In this document: positions 53,077 to 62,203 of the stretch, piece by piece | Layout: each line of letters opens with the position of its first letter | Position numbering within the stretch: position 1 is the stretch's first letter | Assembly: GCA_965262595.1 (NCBI GenBank) | Contig: OZ253548.1 | Coordinates: forward strand, 1-64,000 | Source: CATQHB01 sp965262595 | GTDB lineage: Bacteria > Chloroflexota > Dehalococcoidia > Lucifugimonadales > UBA3495 | Length of the DNA stretch: 64,000 nucleotides | Direction: 5' to 3' | Notes under the pieces: generated by a model | What the model saw: the letters and a program-made list of their open reading frames with translations, nothing else | Databases searched by the model: none | Told to the model about the DNA's origin: nothing | Made by a program: the position numbers and the translations under genes

Positions 53077-54213
53077 TTACTTGATGAAGTCCAACTGCTC
53101 GTAGGTTCCCCCCAGAATGGGATTGGCGTCGAGGCCCATCCACTTTTCCAGCAAGGTGGCATAGGTGCTCCGGAAGTCGCTGTTCCACCTCAGGTCACCC
53201 TCGTCCAGGTTTTCCGGCTTCAGGGACGGGTACTCGCCGTACAGGCCGCCCTTCACCGCGTCGCCGATTACAAAGGCCACGCCGCCCGACCCGTGGTCAG
53301 TGCCGGAGCCATTTTCCTTTACCCGCCGACCGAACTCGGTGAATAGCAGCATTACCACTTCTTCGTTGGCGTTTTGCTCTTTGAGGTCCTGGTAGAAGTC
53401 GCTTATAGCGTTGGTTACGTCGCCCCACAGCCGGGGGAAGGTAATGTTCTGGTTGGCGTGGGTGTCGAAGGTGCCGGGGTTGACGCCGGTGTAGAGTACC
53501 CTGGTGCCGAAGTCCGCCAAATGCACCTGGGCGATGTTCTTCAGCCACTGGGCGAAGGGGCTGCCGCCGTACTCTACGCTGGAAGAGTAAATCTGGGGAG
53601 CAGTTCTCAAGATGTCGGCGCCCTTCAGCGCGTCCAGACCGGTCTGGGACAGGTAGTCATTTACCGCGCCGGAGCCAATCAAGGGTGAGTACATCCGGCC
53701 GAAGATATCCAGGGCGTCCATCCGCTGTTCTTCACCGTCAATGCCGGTCAGCACCCCATAGCTGGCCAAGTCGCCCACCGAAGCTACCGACACGCCCGGG
53801 GCTGCCAGGGCACGGGGCAGGCCGCGGCCAAAGTTCACCGCGGTCAGAATGTTCTCCTTGTTGGGGTCCAGGTCGCGGATGGCCTTGCCCAGCCAGCCGT
53901 CGGTGACCATCTTGTCCGGCTCGGCAGTGTGCCAGATGTCCAGGGACCGGAAGTGGGAGCGAATAGGATTGGGATAGCCGATGCCCTGCATGACGGCAAC
54001 CTTGCCCTCATCATACAGTTCCTTCAGCGGAGCCATTGCCGGGTGGAACCCTACCTTGTCGTCAACGGCCAGCACGTCTTCAGGAGACAACTGCAACACC
54101 GGGCGATAGTCCGGATAGTGCGGGTCGCTGTAGGGGATAAAGGTGTTGAGCGCATCGTAGGCGCCGGTCATCTGAAGTATCACCAAGACCGGGTCTTTCT
54201 TGTTGGAGGTCAT
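53077..54213 (-). CDS. DUF1501 protein, cassette copy 1
   Basis: A 378-residue member of DUF1501 (alkaline-phosphatase/sulfatase-like fold). The start MTSNKKDPVLVILQMTG follows AAGGAG. The family ending is clear: LFTEFGRRVKENGSGTDHGSG and IGDAVKGGLYGEYPSL. Most DUF1501 proteins carry a twin-arginine signal; here the fold begins within ten residues of the start, so export by Tat is not indicated. The start of the fold reads Q-M-T-G-A-Y-D where the second cassette has Q-L-S-G-G-N-D, so a metal-side residue may have changed. It sits between DUF1800 and NHL. Confidence 0.9.
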   Translation of the reverse strand: MTSNKKDPVLVILQMTGAYDALNTFIPYSDPHYPDYRPVLQLSPEDVLAVDDKVGFHPAMAPLKELYDEGKVAVMQGIGYPNPIRSHFRSLDIWHTAEPDKMVTDGWLGKAIRDLDPNKENILTAVNFGRGLPRALAAPGVSVASVGDLASYGVLTGIDGEEQRMDALDIFGRMYSPLIGSGAVNDYLSQTGLDALKGADILRTAPQIYSSSVEYGGSPFAQWLKNIAQVHLADFGTRVLYTGVNPGTFDTHANQNITFPRLWGDVTNAISDFYQDLKEQNANEEVVMLLFTEFGRRVKENGSGTDHGSGGVAFVIGDAVKGGLYGEYPSLKPENLDEGDLRWNSDFRSTYATLLEKWMGLDANPILGGTYEQLDFIK

Positions 54214-54282
54214 CTTTTTCTCCTTACTGGAATTCGATTTAGGGTCTGTACTCATCTGGCCATAGCCAACCGAAAGGTCCGG

Positions 54283-55686
54283 TTAGGCGTAAAGATATTC
54301 CTTGGTAGCGACGATCATCTGAAGAATCTGGCTGACCTGCCCTGGGAATTCCAGGCTATCGGTGGCCAGTTGGCCGCTCTTTTCGGCATAACCAATTAAC
54401 ATCTTGTGGGTCTCGGCTTCAAGCTCGTAGTGGCCCAACAGCTTCAGGCAGCCGTCAACCAGGCCCTCCGGCGAAATGGACGGGCCTTCCGCCGCCAATT
54501 TCTGGACAATGTCCTGGATGCCGGGTTGGGTCAGGTCGCCCACGTAGTCGGCGATGAAATTGATCCGGCGCACCAGGGTGCCGCCGTCAATCCACTCCTT
54601 CCCGGTATGCCAGCCTTCCACGCTGGGCGGGTTCAAAATCTCCTGGCCCATGTGCTTCATCTCGTCGAAGATAGTCTCGAAGCCGGGCTTGGGAGCCGAC
54701 CAGTCGCCCACAAGACGCAGGGTACCGACAATCGTCTCTATCGGCCCTTTGATCCGGGAGAAGCGGGCGTTTTTGAAAGCATCGGAGTTGAACAGGACCC
54801 GCAGCATGGAACGGACGTCATAGCCGGAACTGAAATACTCATCCTCCAGCATTTTGATGGTGTCCATGTCCCTGGGCGGAGTGTCCATCCAGGAGGGCAC
54901 CTGGGCCTCATCGGCTACGAAGAAGTTGTACAGGTGGCGGGAGATAAACCTGGCTGTGGCCGGCTGCTGACAAATGATGTCAATAACATCCTCGCCATTA
55001 AAGTTGCCGGTCTGGCCCAGGAAGGTCTTTTCGTCTTCGTCGTGGTCTTCCGGGTTATAGACGAACTGGGCGGTGTAGCGACCATAGGGCTGGCCCGGGA
55101 TGCCGTTGGCAATAGTCCAGCCGGTAAAGGCCCGAGCGCACTCTTTCACGTCATCTTCGGTGTAGTTAAACTTCCCGTCCATGCCCACGCCCATGGAGAA
55201 CAACTCCAGCAACTCCCGTCCGTAGTTCTCGTTGATGGCGTCCTTGTGGCTCAGGCAGTTGTCCAGGAAATAGACCATAGCCGGATCCCGGGAAATCTCC
55301 AACAGCAGGCCTCGGAAGTTCCCCATCCCGTTGCGTCGTAGCATCTCCAACTCGGCGTTGGAGGTAACGTAGCTCTGGGTCTTACTGTCGGCGGTGCACA
55401 AAATACCGTGCCAGAAGAGCACCATTTTCTCTTCCAACTGGTTCCTGGAGTTAATCATTCGCCAGGCGACGTATTCGGGCACACAGCGGATGAAGTGGTT
55501 CCATTCGATGAAGCTCCGTTCTGCCAGATCCAAGTCCATCCCGTTCGAATGGTCTTCGGGATGCAGCAGTTCTTCTACCGTTGCCTCGTATCCATTGGCG
55601 GCCCGTTCTTCCAACTCCTCATATTGCGCTCCAAAACCGGCGCGCCGCATCAGGTGGGCCATCAAGGCAATATCATGATTCGCCAT
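54283..55686 (-). CDS. DUF1800 protein, cassette copy 1
   Basis: A 467-residue DUF1800 protein. The features are IALMAHLMRRAGFGAQYEEL at the N-terminus, KMVLFWHGILCTADSK, NENYGRELLELFSMGVG with YTEDDVKECARAFTGWT, HDEDEKTFLGQTGNFNGED (in part), and the C-terminal LNPPSVEGWHTGKEWI. No signal peptide, unlike most relatives. GAGGAGG precedes the ATG. DUF1800 is nearly always beside DUF1501, and it is here, 69 bp upstream, in one probable operon. The function of the pair is not established; an oxidoreductase or polymer role has been proposed. Confidence 0.92.
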   Translation of the reverse strand: MANHDIALMAHLMRRAGFGAQYEELEERAANGYEATVEELLHPEDHSNGMDLDLAERSFIEWNHFIRCVPEYVAWRMINSRNQLEEKMVLFWHGILCTADSKTQSYVTSNAELEMLRRNGMGNFRGLLLEISRDPAMVYFLDNCLSHKDAINENYGRELLELFSMGVGMDGKFNYTEDDVKECARAFTGWTIANGIPGQPYGRYTAQFVYNPEDHDEDEKTFLGQTGNFNGEDVIDIICQQPATARFISRHLYNFFVADEAQVPSWMDTPPRDMDTIKMLEDEYFSSGYDVRSMLRVLFNSDAFKNARFSRIKGPIETIVGTLRLVGDWSAPKPGFETIFDEMKHMGQEILNPPSVEGWHTGKEWIDGGTLVRRINFIADYVGDLTQPGIQDIVQKLAAEGPSISPEGLVDGCLKLLGHYELEAETHKMLIGYAEKSGQLATDSLEFPGQVSQILQMIVATKEYLYA

Positions 55687-55944
55687 CGGTAATCCTCCTC
55701 AACAGTATTTGAGGGAAACATAGCTGATGGCATAATAGCACTTTTCCCCTGGGCTATCAAGTTTGGCGCCGCTTTTTTCAGCCAGGCGCCCGAAAGCCGG
55801 CAGAAACGCCGTCAGAAGCGTTCCTTACCTTATATCCTCGCCATATCCTCCCTACTTCAGCCCTTTGGAGACGACCCCTCCGAGATTGGAATACCCCCGG
55901 TTTGGTGTTAGACTGGCTTCAACCTGGAGTGGGAGGATTCGGCA

Positions 55945-57111
55945 ATGACGGAGCTTACCGACAACATGGCCTTCGGGGTTTTCATGGCTCCCTTCCACAG
56001 GGTAGGCGAGAATCCAACGCTGGCCCTGGAACGAGACCTGGAAATGCTGGAGTGGCTGGATGCCCTGGGCTATGACGAAGCCTGGGTCGGCGAGCACCAC
56101 AGCGGCGGTTGGGAGACCATCGCCTCCCCGGAAGTTTTTATCGCCGCTGCCGCCGGCCGAACCGGTCGCATTCGGCTGGGCACCGGGGTGGTCAGCCTCC
56201 CCTACCATAATCCCTATATGGTCGCCAACCGCATGGTTTTGCTGGACCATCTGACTCGCGGTCGGGTGATGTTGGGTGTTGGCCCCGGCTCTCTGGCCTC
56301 TGACGCCTATATGTTTTGCATCGACCCGGAACGGCAGCGAGAGATGATGGATGAGTCCCTCGGCGTCATTATTAAATTGTTCGAGGGCGAGGAACCGGTA
56401 ACCTGCGAGACCGACTGGTTCCAACTACGGGAGGCTTCGCTGCAACTACGGCCTTTTCAGAAACCCTACCTGCCGGTAGCCGTAGCTTCGGTACAGTCCC
56501 CGGCCGGCGTTGTCCTGGCCGGCAAGCACGGGGCCGCCGTCCTATCCCTAAGTGTCCCCCGCTCCATGGTTCGCCAGACGACCCTCAAGGACCAATGGGC
56601 CATTGCCGAGGCCTCGGCAGAGGAACACGGCCAGACCGTCAACCGCAGCGAATGGCGGCTGTCGGTGCCGGTGCACTTGGCGGAAAGCCGGGAAGAGGCT
56701 TTTGAGCAGATTCGCCTGGGGGCCGGCCGGGTGGTTACCGAATACACCGGCGCCACCAACGGCCATCCCACACCGCCGGTGCCGGCCAACGAGATAGTGG
56801 ACTATATGGTGGATAACGGTCAGTGGATTGTCGGCACCCCCGACGACGCCATTGCCGCCATTGAACGGCTGCAGGAATCCAGCGGCGGCTTTGGCGGCCT
56901 GCTGGCGCGGGCCGAGGACTGGACGACCCGGGAGAACCTGTTCCACAGCTATGAACTGTTCGCTCGCTACGTTATGCCCCGTTTCCAGGGCAGTTTGTCC
57001 GGAATTATGGAGTCCAACAGTCGCTTCTCCGCCATGCGGGAGGCGCTGCAAGGCAACCGGCGCGCCGGGCTGCAGCGGGCCACCGACACCTACCTGGCCC
57101 GGTCCCAATAG
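55945..57111 (+). CDS. Luciferase-like monooxygenase (limonene monooxygenase-like)
   Basis: A 388-residue flavoprotein. It has MAFGVFMAPFHRVGENP at the start, ALGYDEAWVGEHHSGGWE, RLGTGVVSLPYHNPYMVANR and HLTRGRVMLGVGPGSL, the flavin-binding pieces of the LuxA fold. The GWETIASPE variant and the long C-terminus (RFSAMREALQGNRRAGL) match limonene 1,2-monooxygenase-type members. GGGAGG precedes the ATG. It opens a plus-strand group with a cupin and an alpha/beta hydrolase, which suggests oxidation followed by hydrolysis of one substrate class. Confidence 0.92.
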   Translation: MTELTDNMAFGVFMAPFHRVGENPTLALERDLEMLEWLDALGYDEAWVGEHHSGGWETIASPEVFIAAAAGRTGRIRLGTGVVSLPYHNPYMVANRMVLLDHLTRGRVMLGVGPGSLASDAYMFCIDPERQREMMDESLGVIIKLFEGEEPVTCETDWFQLREASLQLRPFQKPYLPVAVASVQSPAGVVLAGKHGAAVLSLSVPRSMVRQTTLKDQWAIAEASAEEHGQTVNRSEWRLSVPVHLAESREEAFEQIRLGAGRVVTEYTGATNGHPTPPVPANEIVDYMVDNGQWIVGTPDDAIAAIERLQESSGGFGGLLARAEDWTTRENLFHSYELFARYVMPRFQGSLSGIMESNSRFSAMREALQGNRRAGLQRATDTYLARSQ

Positions 57112-57219
57112 CCGGGCAGGTATGCCAGGCCAGCGTACTTATTCTCGAAGAAATGGTTAATCAGTGATGGTACCCCGATCCAAATTAAGAACCAGAAAGA
57201 AATATGCGGAGGTTTACCA

Positions 57220-57558
57220 ATGAAATTCATCCGACTTTATACCGGCGACGACGGCCATACCCATATTGAAGAACTGGACTGGGAGTCCCGCCCCGACTTT
57301 ACCGACCTGCACAGCGCGAAGGGCGTGGCTTTCCGGGCCGCTGCGGTGGGCCGGTTCAGCGACTGGCACCAGGCTCCCCGCCGTCAGTACGTAATTACCC
57401 TGGCCGGCGAGGGTGAAATTGGCTTGAAAGACGGAACCAAGTACCGCCTCGGCCCCGGTGACGTCAACCTGGCCGAGGATACTACCGGCGACGGCCACAC
57501 TACCGCAGTGGTCGGCGACATCCCCCGCGTCACGGTAACGATACACCTGGAAGATTAA
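57220..57558 (+). CDS. Small cupin-domain protein
   Basis: A 112-residue single cupin barrel. The region WHQAPRRQYVITLAGEGEIGL and GPGDVNLAEDTTGDGHTT contains His/Glu positions typical of a cupin metal site, though only some of the usual ligands are present. GGAGG lies before the ATG. It lies between the luciferase-like and hydrolase genes and may bind or isomerise an intermediate. No DNA-binding domain, so not a regulator. Confidence 0.85.
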   Translation: MKFIRLYTGDDGHTHIEELDWESRPDFTDLHSAKGVAFRAAAVGRFSDWHQAPRRQYVITLAGEGEIGLKDGTKYRLGPGDVNLAEDTTGDGHTTAVVGDIPRVTVTIHLED

Positions 57559-57560
57559 AT

Positions 57561-57653
57561 TACGAATTGTCAATTACGAATTGAGGGTTGAGAGTTATGA
57601 GAGACTTGGCTTTCATACACCGTTACACCCATTCGTAATTCCTAATTAAATTT
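57561..57653. repeat. AT-rich direct and inverted repeats
   Basis: AATTACGAATTG occurs twice in tandem at the left and its complement CATTCGTAATT at the right, around a 45-base middle. It may be a degenerate small mobile element. Confidence 0.5.
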
Positions 57654-57665
57654 GGGAGGTTAGCG

Positions 57666-59651
57666 ATGGCAGTTTCCCGACTGGAGATTCAATCCATTCG
57701 GCCCTTTGCCGACGGGGCGAATTTCGGCGAGACCGGCGCCTATCTGCAGATAGACGGCCTGGTTCACCTGGCAGTTGACCCCGACCACCCGGCCAACGAG
57801 GTCATAACCGACTTGAAGCTGGCTCCCCGGGATGCCGCCGGCCGGGCGCACTGCGTCGCCAACTTCTGCATCCTGCAGCCCGAAGACCCGTCGAGGGGCA
57901 GCCACCGCATCGTTTTTGACGTGGTGAACCGGGGCAACCCCACCATATTGACCAACCTCAACAGCGCCGGGCAGCGGTTGGGGCCGGGCAATGGCTTCCT
58001 GATGCGCCAAGGCTACACCGTAGTTTGGTGCGGTTGGCAATACGACGTGCCGCCCGGAACGCCCGGCCTGGTCAGCGTCGATGTTCCGGAAGCCCTGGAC
58101 TCGGACGGCAAACCGATTTCCGGCAAGATTTCGGTCGCTTTCCAGCCTCATTCGGTTATCTTTACTCACCTCCTGTCCGACCGCCAGCACCGGCCCCACC
58201 CGGTTAGTGACATCAACGACCGGGGGGCGACGCTGGTGGTGCGGGAACACCAGGACGGCCCGCCCGAGGCAATTCCCCGCGACCAATGGTCCTTCGCCCG
58301 TCTGGACGGCGAAGAAGTAGTATCTGACAGCCGCCATGTTTACCTGCCTGCCGGCTTCCAGCCGGGCAAGGTTTACGAGGTTAACTACACGACCACCGGA
58401 AACGCAGTAGTGGGAATGGGATTGCTGGCGCCCCGGGACTTGGTGTCCTTCTTGCGATACGGAGCGGCGGCGGACGGAAATCCCTGCGCCGGTGACATAC
58501 AGTATGCCTTTACCTTCGGACGCTCCCAGAGCGGAGGCTTTCTGCGCCGCTTCCTTTACCTGGGACTGACTCAGGATGAGGCAGACCGCCCGGTGTTTGA
58601 GGGGTTGCTTCCCTTGGTCGCCGGCAGCGGGCGCGGTGAGATGAACCAGCGCTTCGGCCAGCCCTCTACGCCGCCCCGGGCCAGCGCCGCGCGCATTTTC
58701 CCCTTCCACGACACCCCCATGACCGACCCGGACACCGGCCGCACTGACGGCCTGTTGGCCCGGCTGGAGGCTGCAGGCAAAACGCCCAAAGTCCTTCTGA
58801 CCAACACCTCCGCGGAGTACTGGAGCGGTCATGCTTCCCTGATTCACACTACCATGGACGGTTCCGAGGACTTGCCGCCCTCCGACTCGGTCCGTATCTA
58901 CCACTATGCCGGCACCCAGCACGGCCCGGGCCGGCTGACACTGTACGACGTGGATGTGCGGGACGGTCCCCGACCGCAGCAGATGGACAATTCGGTGGAC
59001 TACCGGCCCTTGCTTCGGGCCGCCCTGGTCAACCTGGACCGCTGGGTTACTGACGGAGTGGCTCCGCCGTCCAGTTGCCATCCCCGGTTGGCCGATGGCA
59101 CGGCAGTGCCTGCCTCGGGGTTGGAGGCTACTTTCCGAGCCATCCCCGGCGTCAACTTTCCGGAGCATCTTAAGTGCGTTTACCGGGTGGACTTTGGCCC
59201 GGAGGCCCCCATCGGCCAGATAAGTAAGCTGCCGCCGGTGGTGGGAGAACCCTACCCCAATTTCGTCCCGGCGGTGGACGAGGACGGTAACGAAGTGACG
59301 GGTATTCGACTGCCGGATGTGACCGTCCCGGTTGCTACCAACACCGGTTGGAACCTGCGCCGCCCGGAAAGCGGCGGCCCCGGACAAATTATGCCGCAAA
59401 TAGGTTCCAACATTCCATTCCCGGCTACTCGGGCAGACCGAGAGGCAACCGGCGATCCTCGCGCTTCAATTGAGGAACGCTACGCTTCCCGGGAAGACTA
59501 CTTGATGCAGGTCCAGAGCGCCGCCGAGGCATTGGTTGAGCAGGGTTATATGCTGCCGGAGGATTTGGTCACCGTAGCGGAACACGCCGCCGAGCGGTAC
59601 GACGCGCTCAGTGCCCAAAGGAGCGGAGTACCGGCGGGAACCGACGATTAG
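57666..59651 (+). CDS. Alpha/beta-hydrolase domain protein
   Basis: A 661-residue protein of the large 'alpha/beta hydrolase domain' type. The N-terminal 220 residues form a beta-rich region (LEIQSIRPFADGANFGETG). The hydrolase core has the nucleophile in FTFGRSQSGGFLRRFLYLG (G-x-S-x-G/S), an acidic segment after LLTNTSAEYWSGHASL, and the likely catalytic His in YHYAGTQHGPGRL. Related proteins act as esterases, but few are characterised. GGGAGG precedes the ATG. No signal peptide. It is probably co-expressed with the cupin and luciferase-like genes. Confidence 0.86.
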   Translation: MAVSRLEIQSIRPFADGANFGETGAYLQIDGLVHLAVDPDHPANEVITDLKLAPRDAAGRAHCVANFCILQPEDPSRGSHRIVFDVVNRGNPTILTNLNSAGQRLGPGNGFLMRQGYTVVWCGWQYDVPPGTPGLVSVDVPEALDSDGKPISGKISVAFQPHSVIFTHLLSDRQHRPHPVSDINDRGATLVVREHQDGPPEAIPRDQWSFARLDGEEVVSDSRHVYLPAGFQPGKVYEVNYTTTGNAVVGMGLLAPRDLVSFLRYGAAADGNPCAGDIQYAFTFGRSQSGGFLRRFLYLGLTQDEADRPVFEGLLPLVAGSGRGEMNQRFGQPSTPPRASAARIFPFHDTPMTDPDTGRTDGLLARLEAAGKTPKVLLTNTSAEYWSGHASLIHTTMDGSEDLPPSDSVRIYHYAGTQHGPGRLTLYDVDVRDGPRPQQMDNSVDYRPLLRAALVNLDRWVTDGVAPPSSCHPRLADGTAVPASGLEATFRAIPGVNFPEHLKCVYRVDFGPEAPIGQISKLPPVVGEPYPNFVPAVDEDGNEVTGIRLPDVTVPVATNTGWNLRRPESGGPGQIMPQIGSNIPFPATRADREATGDPRASIEERYASREDYLMQVQSAAEALVEQGYMLPEDLVTVAEHAAERYDALSAQRSGVPAGTDD

Positions 59652-59683
59652 CCGGCGCTGCCTGGGTATATATAAGGGGCCGA

Positions 59684-59719
59684 AAAAGGAGAGGGTCGGT
59701 TAATCCGGCCCTCTCTTTT
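59684..59719. terminator. Bidirectional terminator between convergent genes
   Basis: AGAGGGTCGG / CCGGCCCTCT with loop TTAAT; A run on the left and T run on the right. It serves the hydrolase gene and the NHL gene. Confidence 0.85.
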
Positions 59720-59776
59720 GGTTCCATAATCCGGGTATATGTTGTCAGGGAGCCAGGTCCTGGCGGTCTTCTTCGG

Positions 59777-60826
59777 CTACAAGTTCTTGGCGGGAGTAGA
59801 GTATCCGTTAAGCTTGTTGTAGATCTGGATTCGGCTGCGCTGGGTGTCGAGGATCAGCAGCCGGTTGTTTTCAGCGTCGAAGGCTATTCCCAGGGGCATC
59901 GCCAGCCTCCATTCCATTTGAAAGTTTTTGACCTCGCGGCGCCGCTTTACTGCCTCCGGGTTGGTTTGCACTACCAGCTGCGACCATTTGGTCAGCTGCC
60001 GGGCATCGCCGATAAAGCTGGTAAAGAACTTTCCCGAAGCGTCAAAGGCTTGCACCCGGTTGTTTACCCAGTCGCAAATGTAAACGTCGCCGTCCGGGTC
60101 AACGGTCACGTCCGTAGGATGATTCAATTGGCCCCGTCCACTGCCGAAGCTGCCAAATTGGGCCAGATATTCTCCGTTGGCGGTGAATTTCTGGACCCGG
60201 TGATTTTTGTGGTCCACTACATACAGGAAACCTTCGTGGTCCAGGGTAATTCCCCAGGGTGAATTGAACTGTCCATCGCCGGTTCCAGGGCCGCCGAACT
60301 TGGCCAGGAATTGGCCGTCTGCGGTGAAGTTCTGCACCCGGTGGTTCCGGCTGTCCACGATATAAAGGTTGCCCTCCCGGTCACAAACAATCCCGGAGGG
60401 GCCATCGAATTCACCTTCGTCGGACCCTACGGCGCCCCACTCCTTCAACAGGTTTCCGGCGCGGTCAAATACTTGAACCCGGTTCAACCATTCGTCGGTG
60501 ACATAAGCATTGTCCTGGGAGTCCAGGGCTAACCCGGCGGCCCAAACGAACTCGCCGGGACCATTGCCGCTGCGGCCGAACTCCATGAGGAACTCTTCCT
60601 CACCGGCCTGGCGCCCCAGGTCGAATTTGCCCACCCGGCTGCCCCGTGCAGTGCGGTTCCAGGCTACAGCGGTTACGGCTTCGCCCCCCCGATTTAGTAC
60701 GTAAACCATATTGTCCGAACTGAGGGCCAAAGCATTGGGTGAGTTGAAACCCATGCCAGAGGCTGCCCCGCGGCCCATTGCATGGCTGAATTCGTAGGCT
60801 CTGCCGGCTACCACTTGCGTAACCAT
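59777..60826 (-). CDS. NHL-repeat beta-propeller protein, cassette copy 2
   Basis: A 349-residue propeller starting MVTQVVAGRAYEFSHAMGRG, with AAAGGAG before the ATG; a longer frame upstream is rejected. Blades are AAGLALDSQDNAYVTDEWLN, SGIVCDREGNLYIVDSRNHR, WGITLDHEGFLYVVDHKNHR and TDVTVDPDGDVYICDWVNN (trimmed). It matches the protein at 51957-52991 over its full length, including the MVT start and the C-terminal long helix before the last blade. No signal peptide. Confidence 0.9.
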   Translation of the reverse strand: MVTQVVAGRAYEFSHAMGRGAASGMGFNSPNALALSSDNMVYVLNRGGEAVTAVAWNRTARGSRVGKFDLGRQAGEEEFLMEFGRSGNGPGEFVWAAGLALDSQDNAYVTDEWLNRVQVFDRAGNLLKEWGAVGSDEGEFDGPSGIVCDREGNLYIVDSRNHRVQNFTADGQFLAKFGGPGTGDGQFNSPWGITLDHEGFLYVVDHKNHRVQKFTANGEYLAQFGSFGSGRGQLNHPTDVTVDPDGDVYICDWVNNRVQAFDASGKFFTSFIGDARQLTKWSQLVVQTNPEAVKRRREVKNFQMEWRLAMPLGIAFDAENNRLLILDTQRSRIQIYNKLNGYSTPAKNL

Positions 60827-60993
60827 TATTGTCTCCTTTGTCGCCTCAAAATCAGTATGGCATTTTGCGCCGGTTCGAGTCGTAACACTTTTGCCCTGGT
60901 CGGGAACCTTGATTCCGGGCCACAACTTCAAAGACCAAGGGCCAGCAATCCTGGTTAAGATGCCGGCCCGGTTGAATTACATTTTGGAGCGCC

Positions 60994-62121
60994 CTAAAGG
61001 AACCTGGGCTTCTCGAACTGTCCCTTCACTATTGGCTGGGCGTCCAGGCCCATCCAGTCCTCCAGGACGGTGGTATAGAGGCCGCGGAAGTCCAGATTGG
61101 GCACCAAGTCGCCCTGCTGCAAGTCTGCGGCTTTGCGGGACGGATATTCTCCATAGAACCCGCCCTGAACCGCGTCGCCAATGACGAAAGCCGCTCCGGC
61201 CGCCCCGTGGTCCGTACCGGAACCGTTGTCATGCACCCGGCGACCGAACTCGGAGAACATCAGCATGATAACGTTATCGGCGGCATCGTGTTCTTTCAGG
61301 TCGGCAAAGAAATCGCCCACGGCGGCGGATACGTCGCTCCACAAGCTGCTGTGCATCCCAAGCTGGTTAGCGTGAGAGTCAAAGCTGCCGTAGTCGCAAT
61401 AGAATATTCGGGTTCCCAAATCGGCCAGGTGAATTCGGGAAATATCCTTGAGCTTGCGAGCGATGGGAGTGTCGGCGTACTCGATACTGGAGGAATAAAG
61501 GTCCGGGGCTACTTTCAAGATGTCCGCGCCCTGCATCGCCTCCAGCCCGGTCTCGCCCAGGTATTCCATCACCATTCCGGAACCGATGGTTGGCGTGTAC
61601 ATTTGGGTAAACCGATTCAGGATCTTGTGGCGCTGGTCTTCGTTGGAAATCCCGGTCAGAAGACCGTAGCTGTCCAGGCTATCAACCGCCGCCACCGGAA
61701 CGCCGGCCACCGACACGGCCCGAAACATACTTGGCCCCATACTTACAGTGGTCACCACGTTCTCTTTACGGGGGTCGATTTCCCGGGCGGCCAATCCCAG
61801 CCAGCCCTCGGTGCCCATCTTGTCCGGCTCGCAAGTATGCCAGATGTCCATCGAGCGGAAATGGGAGCGAGGCGAATCTGGATACCCTACCCCGTGAATT
61901 ACCGCAAGATTGCCCTGGTCATACAACTCTTGCATAACCTTCATACTGGGGTGAAAGCCCAGTTCGTTGTTGATTCGGATAATTTCTTCGTCCGCAATTC
62001 CAACTGCCGGACGGTTGTCCCGATAGAGCGGGTCGGTGTACGGAATCACGGTGTTCATATAGTCATTGCCACCGGATAGTTGCAGTACGACCAATACCGG
62101 GTCTTTCTTATTGCTGGACAT
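60994..62121 (-). CDS. DUF1501 protein, cassette copy 2
   Basis: A 375-residue paralogue of the protein at 53077-54213. GAGGAG lies seven bases before the ATG of MSSNKKDPVLVVLQLSGGND. The ending MFSEFGRRVHDNGSGTDHGAA and IGDAVQGGFYGEYPS is standard. The G-G-N-D start is closer to the family consensus than that of copy 1. Like copy 1 it lacks a Tat signal. Confidence 0.9.
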   Translation of the reverse strand: MSSNKKDPVLVVLQLSGGNDYMNTVIPYTDPLYRDNRPAVGIADEEIIRINNELGFHPSMKVMQELYDQGNLAVIHGVGYPDSPRSHFRSMDIWHTCEPDKMGTEGWLGLAAREIDPRKENVVTTVSMGPSMFRAVSVAGVPVAAVDSLDSYGLLTGISNEDQRHKILNRFTQMYTPTIGSGMVMEYLGETGLEAMQGADILKVAPDLYSSSIEYADTPIARKLKDISRIHLADLGTRIFYCDYGSFDSHANQLGMHSSLWSDVSAAVGDFFADLKEHDAADNVIMLMFSEFGRRVHDNGSGTDHGAAGAAFVIGDAVQGGFYGEYPSRKAADLQQGDLVPNLDFRGLYTTVLEDWMGLDAQPIVKGQFEKPRFL

Positions 62122-62203
62122 TTTCAATCTCCTCGTTTGAGTGGCTGCCTTTGAATTATACCTTATTTCGTGTATTTATACTTCTCGGCAGATTGGGTGC
62201 AAG

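Noticed and set aside
57660..59399. 579-codon minus-strand frame opposite the alpha/beta hydrolase
   Set aside because: The plus-strand frame has the hydrolase motifs and a ribosome site; the antisense has neither.
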